Assembly: GCA_003978135.1 (NCBI GenBank)
Contig: QOAL01000028.1
Coordinates: 1 to 10,799, forward strand
DNA length: 10,799 nucleotides
DNA from: Thermodesulfatator sp.
GTDB taxonomy: Bacteria; Desulfobacterota; Dissulfuribacteria; Dissulfuribacterales; QOAL01
Direction: 5' to 3'
Part shown: one piece after another, positions 8,901 through 10,799 of the stretch
How positions within the stretch are numbered: the stretch's first letter is position 1
How the letters are laid out: each line of letters opens with the position of its first letter
Notes under the pieces: model-generated
What the model was told of the DNA's origin: nothing
What the model saw: only the letters and a program-made list of their open reading frames with translations
Databases searched by the model: none
Position numbers and translations under genes: made by a program

Positions 8901-8985
8901 AACCGCTGTCAGCCAGGTCCAGTGCCGCCTGGACACCTGCAATACCGCCTCCTACCACAAGAACAGAACCTTTTGGAGTACTCAT
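5932..8985 (-). CDS. hdrA: Double-length HdrA: flavin/Fe-S heterodisulfide reductase subunit A
   Basis: The product has 1017 residues, far longer than methanogen HdrA (about 650). The first half (1-440) has an FAD loop at G12-x-G14-xx-G17, the HdrA signature DKTFPTNDCSACILSPKLVEC (48-68), and Fe-S motifs at C108/C111/C114/C118 and C155/C164/C167/C171. The second half starts with the HdrA N-terminal domain (IGVFVCSCGINI, 457-468). It has a second FAD loop at G601-x-G603-xx-G606 and ends with two clusters at C944/C947/C950/C954 and C975/C978/C981/C985. Each half also has a C-V-G-S-R ... V-C-C block. The arrangement looks like a QmoA-like module fused to a QmoB- or full-HdrA-like one. HdrA proteins carry the FAD thought to bifurcate electrons between ferredoxin and a disulfide. 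The ATG lies three bases after the selenoprotein stop, with AAGGA seven bases before it. Confidence 0.93.
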   Translation of the reverse strand: MSTPKGSVLVVGGGIAGVQAALDLADSGFYVHLVEKSAAIGGSMSQLDKTFPTNDCSACILSPKLVECGRHLNINLLTLSEVLSIDGEPGSFKVKVRQNPRYVDVDKCIACGNCAEKCPKKVPNEFDLGLGTRKAIYLRYPQAVPLKYAIDPEHCIYLKKPGRCGFCEKECPAGAINFKDTPREHDIEVGSVILALGFKPFDPSRLDFTGYGQFKNVVTSMEFERLLSPSGPCLGHMERPSDHQEPRKIAWLQCVGSRDINKACHGYCSSVCCMYAIKQAVIAREHSESGDVDATIFFMDMRTHGKGFEAYYDRAREEGINFHRARVHTVLPAGNDNLKLRFTGEDGKLREDEFELVVLSVGLETDPQVMRLAHQLGIHLDSDSFAETTCFQPVETSRKGIFVCGALAEPKDIPQSVMEASAAALEAERILYPARWTETRKKEFPPERDVHAEPPRIGVFVCSCGINIASVVDVQAVTDYAWTLPGVVLAQNNLFTCSQDTINQMADIIKKENLNRVVVASCTPRTHEPLFQETLREAGINKFLFEMANIRDQDSWVHQNDPEAATIKAMDLVRMAVAKVRGDDPLPYNSVTVTKSALVIGAGVAGMTAALSLADQGFPVTLVERKDRLGGHGRKFFRTWQGQEIQPYLEELVDMVESNEKIDVCLGSTIQEVSGSVGQFKTRLSNGKEIEHGVAIVAVGAESYKPREGRWNFLYGKNPAVHTLLELDQKFIKGEIDAKNLNQAVFIHCVGSRVPERPYCSRVCCTHAIDQAIHLKETNPEMDIFMLYRDIRTYGKREHLYQKARALGIIFIRYDLDNIPRVTEENGRLRIEVKDPIIDADVTLHPDLLVLASAVRPRDDVGELSKLFKCAMSSDGFLLEAHMKLRPVDFATDGVYLAGLCHYPKPVEETIAQAKAAASRAGLVLSRDAVPAESITAVVNLQKCTGCSVCTKVCAYHAVNMDPNTGKAAVDTGLCKGCGACVAGCRSDAITLKNLGNEQIMAAVEAAMDDIQAGQGL

Positions 8986-8988
8986 ATC

Positions 8989-10242
8989 CTAATCCTTCCC
9001 TGCCTGGCCGCTGCCGTCTATGACCAGGGCCTTTTCAAGCCAGTTCCAGAGATGAGTCGTTTTCCATTTTCCACCGTAAAAATCACAGATATCCAGGACC
9101 TGGGTATGACAGTTATGACACGGGGTAATCACCACATCGGCCCCGGTAGCAGCAAGCTGGTCAAACTTGAGCTTGCCATACTTGCGCCTATTGTCCACAA
9201 AACCAGACTGCAAGGCCCCGCCGCCTCCGCCGCAACAGTAATTGTTCGATAGCCTGGGCCACACGTCCACAAAATTTTCTTCCCCTGCCACCTTTTTTAC
9301 CACGTAGCGCAGGTCTTCTGCCACCACGTCGCCAAGACCCTGGCGAACAAGCTTGCAGGGATCCTGTACTGTAAACTTCAGGCCTTCCTTGTTCCATGAA
9401 GGATCAATCTTGAGTCTTCCTTCTCGAATCCACTGGGCATAAAGGCTGATTATGCTGACAAACTCAAACTTGTGGGGAATGTTGAAGCGTCGCAACCCTT
9501 CCAGGGTCGCGTAAAACATGTGGCCTCACTCGGTATTTATGTAATATCGGCACCCCAGGGCATCTACCACTTCTGCCTGTTTTCTCACAGTGTATTCCCA
9601 GTCTTCCGGGTCTCCGGTAAATAGGCAGTAATTGGCCCCGTCCCACCATTCTGATGAATATGTCCAGTCGATTCCAGCTGCGTGCAGAATCTTCCAGAGA
9701 GGCACCATTTCTTCCGGTTCCACAGTAGGTTCCTTGGCATTCTGATTCAGGTAATATGTGGCGCCCTTCTTGTCGACGGGGGCCTGAAGATCCTTCCACT
9801 GGGGTTCAGCCTCCCTGACCTCTTCAAGCACATCTCCAACCACCCAGACAAAATCCTCGTTGGGGATGCCGGTGCTGTTGTTCTGTCTCTGCAAGTCACA
9901 GGAACGCTGAAGATTTTTTGGGCGCTCTTCCCTGGGGCGCATCCCCCTGATTTCATAAACTATTCTGCCCACGTCTATGGCCATGGGGCAGGCGTACCTG
10001 CAACGCTGACACATTGTGCAGGAATAAATCCAATCGGTCTCAAGGATCTCCTTGTCCTGGCCCAATACCAACAGTCTCAGGAACTTACGCGGATCCATGT
10101 CTTCCAGACCTGTAGCCGGGCACCCGCTGGCACACAGTCCGCATGTGAGACAGTAGTTGATGTTTGCTTCCGGGACAGCCGCCTCGATCCTTTTTTTAAC
10201 GTCTGCCCTTATTCTTTCAAGGTCAATATGTTTTTCCTGCAT
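8989..10242 (-). CDS. Selenocysteine-containing HdrBC/HdrD-like Fe-S (CCG-domain) protein
   Basis: This is read as one 417-residue protein with UGA (9526-9528) as selenocysteine U239. The N-terminal HdrC-like part has two ferredoxin motifs: C31/C34/C37/C41-P and C75/C78/C81/C85-P. A first CCG-like region (about 160-255) lacks a CCG and shows EWWDGANYCLF instead, then ends with I-N-T-E-U-G-H. A full second CCG domain follows: C296, C336-C337-G and C375-HN-C378, close to the spacing known for HdrB noncubane clusters. Both pieces share one frame and together give a standard HdrD-type length. U239 falls where I recall a conserved cysteine (E-C-G-H) in relatives. A SECIS-like hairpin lies just downstream. 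The protein probably reduces a disulfide with electrons from HdrA. The start ATG has GAGG nine bases upstream. The alternative is two separate genes, 9526-10242 and 8989-9519. Confidence 0.86.
9491..9511 (-). promoter_or_regulatory. Bacterial SECIS-like hairpin
   Basis: In the mRNA a 9-bp stem forms between CGCGACCCU (9503-9511) and AGGGUUGCG (9491-9499), with one G-U pair, closed by a GGA loop (9500-9502). The loop begins 24 bases after the UGA. Bacterial SECIS elements have a small apical loop with G in its first positions, roughly 16-37 bases downstream of the UGA, and sit inside the coding region. This hairpin meets each condition and would recruit SelB with Sec-tRNA. SelB specificity cannot be judged by eye. 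Confidence 0.78.
9526..9528 (-). other. In-frame UGA, probable selenocysteine codon (U239)
   Basis: The minus-strand codons around it are ACC GAG TGA GGC CAC ATG. The TGA separates two pieces that stay in the same frame and together form one HdrD-like protein. The context E-UGA-G-H matches, from memory, the E-C-G-H motif of HdrD/DsrK-type proteins, so a cysteine would be expected there. The next ATG (9519) is only two codons further, which is why the downstream part is easily mistaken for a separate gene. Confidence 0.82.
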
Positions 10243-10264
10243 GCCTGGAATCCTCGATTCAACA

Positions 10265-10276
10265 GGGGCTAGCCCC
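10265..10276. promoter_or_regulatory. 12-bp perfect GC palindrome before the selenoprotein start
   Basis: The sequence GGGGCTAGCCCC reads the same on both strands and ends 23 bases before the ATG at 10242. It lies in the leader of the hdr/flx operon in otherwise AT-rich DNA. It could be an operator half-site pair or a short leader hairpin; as RNA the loop would be too tight for all pairs to form. No known regulator is recognised. Confidence 0.35.
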
Positions 10277-10340
10277 CAACTGCACCAATATTAATTCATT
10301 AACCTCAGAAACAATACATTTCTTCGGATGAGAAACCGCG

Positions 10341-10432
10341 GTGCCTAATAATACAATTTTTTACAACCTTGCCCACGGAAAATTCAACTAATTACTAAAT
10401 TTTAAGAACTGCTTTGTCAATTAATTAGGCAC
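10341..10432. repeat. Inverted 9-bp repeat spaced across the operon promoter region
   Basis: GTGCCTAAT (10341-10349) recurs as its complement ATTAGGCAC (10424-10432), with 74 bases between the arms. One arm lies just upstream of the proposed -35 box and the other downstream of the transcription start region. Such a pair could be two binding sites for one regulator, possibly with DNA looping. The arms alone are short enough that chance is not excluded. Confidence 0.35.
10397..10420 (-). promoter_or_regulatory. Possible promoter of the hdr/flx operon
   Basis: On the minus strand a perfect TTGACA (10415-10420) is followed 17 to 18 bases later by poor -10 candidates (TAGTAA, then AGTAAT). It lies about 170 bases upstream of the selenoprotein ATG, after the OmpA-family terminator, so it is correctly placed for the operon. 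One arm of the inverted repeat adjoins the -35 box. The weak -10 would fit an activated promoter. A TATTAT lies closer to the gene (around 10350) but has no good -35 partner. Confidence 0.35.
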
Positions 10433-10607
10433 ACTGTTTGGGTTAAATGGTATCAGAAAGTCTGAATTTCCAGACTTTTACTCTTTTTTTCTTAGACTTG
10501 CTGCAAAATCAGATGGCAAACATGGTCTTCCAGAAATCGATAAGAAAAGAGGGCAAGCACATTCTTGCTTAGAACGTGAACAAAGCTAACAGGGGATGCT
10601 CCAACGT

Positions 10608-10645
10608 AAAAAGGCTGCCTTCCCCTTGGGAGAAGCAGCCTTTTT
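10608..10645 (-). terminator. Rho-independent terminator of the OmpA-family gene (possibly bidirectional)
   Basis: A perfect 11-bp stem (10608-10618 with 10635-10645) of composition AAAAAGGCTGC encloses a 16-base interior that can add a few pairs. It starts 23 bases after the OmpA-family stop codon on the minus strand and ends in five Ts on either strand. It insulates the hdr/flx operon from read-through of the upstream gene. Confidence 0.92.
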
Positions 10646-10667
10646 GATATATGGAGCTAAAAAATAA

Positions 10668-10799
10668 TTACCTGATAGGCTTTAGCTGTACTCTCCTGTT
10701 GAGCGCCCTTCCCTCAGGCGTATCGTTGGATGCAACCGGTCTGGAAAAACCATATCCCTCAACAGTCAGGCGGCTTGCAGAAATTCCATGGGAAATAAG
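10668..10799 (-). CDS. OmpA-family outer-membrane/peptidoglycan-binding protein, C-terminal fragment
   Basis: The last 43 codons of a gene that begins beyond the window edge end at TAA (10668-10670). The reading GISASRLTVEGYGFSRPVAS followed by NDTPEGRALNRRVQL is the end of an OmpA-like C-terminal domain, which binds meso-diaminopimelate of peptidoglycan. The N-G-R-x-x-N-R-R-V pattern appears here as E-G-R-A-L-N-R-R-V. The gene implies a Gram-negative envelope. Whether the full protein is a porin-like OmpA, a Pal lipoprotein or a flagellar MotB-like protein cannot be told. It is not part of the hdr/flx operon because a strong terminator lies between. Confidence 0.9.
   Translation of the reverse strand, partial: LISHGISASRLTVEGYGFSRPVASNDTPEGRALNRRVQLKPIR

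Larger units (their letters stand above)
10243..10607. other. AT-rich intergenic regulatory region
   Basis: No credible gene is seen on either strand here. It holds the operon promoter candidate, the inverted repeat and the GC palindrome. There is also a small hairpin at 10457-10478 (8-bp stem AAAGTCTG, 6-base loop) followed on the plus strand by a T-rich stretch (10476-10490). The hairpin could be a weak plus-strand terminator, but no plus-strand gene precedes it. I find no tRNA or recognisable riboswitch. Confidence 0.6.

Noticed and set aside
8989..9519. A stand-alone 176-residue HdrB-like gene starting at ATG 9519
   Set aside because: It is in the same frame as the upstream piece, starts only two codons after the TGA, begins in the middle of a domain, and would lose the E-C/U-G-H element. 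GAGTGAGG just upstream could mimic a ribosome site, so re-initiation is kept as the alternative, but the Sec reading explains more.
9526..9528. TGA as a nonsense mutation or sequencing error
   Set aside because: Both flanking parts keep intact cysteine motifs and family-like sequence, and a SECIS-like hairpin follows at the correct distance. Single-read error cannot be strictly excluded without reads.
9682..10272. 196-codon plus-strand open frame opposite the selenoprotein gene
   Set aside because: It is antisense to the ferredoxin-motif region; its translation has no family resemblance.
1..10799. CRISPR array, insertion sequence or prophage
   Set aside because: No regularly spaced repeats, transposase, integrase or terminal inverted repeats were seen; a tRNA is present but no attachment-site duplication of its 3' end was noticed.

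Overview
The window reads as chromosome of an anaerobic, probably sulfate-reducing or syntrophic bacterium of the Desulfobacterota (former Deltaproteobacteria). The reasons are a heterodisulfide-reductase (Hdr)/Flx-type electron-transfer operon rich in Fe-S and flavin domains, an apparent selenocysteine codon, and an OmpA-type outer-membrane protein at the edge. I cannot name the species from sequence alone.

Layout. Bases 15-90 are tRNA-Ala(GGC), followed by a perfect intrinsic terminator. A monocistronic branched-chain aminotransferase gene (ilvE, + strand) follows. It converges on a long minus-strand operon that fills 10242 down to 1388. In transcription order this operon holds: a 417-residue HdrC/HdrB-like (HdrD-type) Fe-S protein read through an in-frame UGA; a double-length HdrA; an MvhD/FlxD-type protein; two 4Fe-4S dicluster proteins (FlxC- and FlxB-like); a flavin/NAD(P)H/[2Fe-2S] reductase (FlxA-like); and a nitronate monooxygenase-family flavoprotein. 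The spacing is very tight: a 3-base gap, a 4-base overlap, a 2-base gap, a 4-base overlap, then gaps of 23 and 48 bases. About 425 bases of regulatory DNA lie upstream, with a possible promoter, an inverted repeat and a GC palindrome. The window ends inside the C-terminus of an OmpA-family gene (minus strand) with its own terminator.

How the genes fit together. The parts match the Flx-Hdr type NADH dehydrogenase/heterodisulfide reductase known from anaerobes. NAD(P)H would be oxidised at the FlxA-like subunit. Electrons would pass through the FlxB, FlxC and MvhD-like Fe-S proteins to the FAD of HdrA. There they may be bifurcated between ferredoxin and a disulfide reduced by the HdrBC-like subunit. 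This role is inferred from family and context.

The main point of interest is the first gene. Naive gene calling splits it into a 238-aa 'HdrC' and a 176-aa 'HdrB'. The two pieces are in the same frame, separated by one TGA, two sense codons and an ATG. The UGA falls in the context E-UGA-G-H, where I recall a conserved E-C-G-H in relatives. It is followed at the right distance by a 9-bp hairpin with a GGA loop, as in bacterial SECIS elements. I therefore annotate one selenoprotein. It also lacks a CCG signature in its first CCG-like domain, so the selenocysteine sits in an already modified site.
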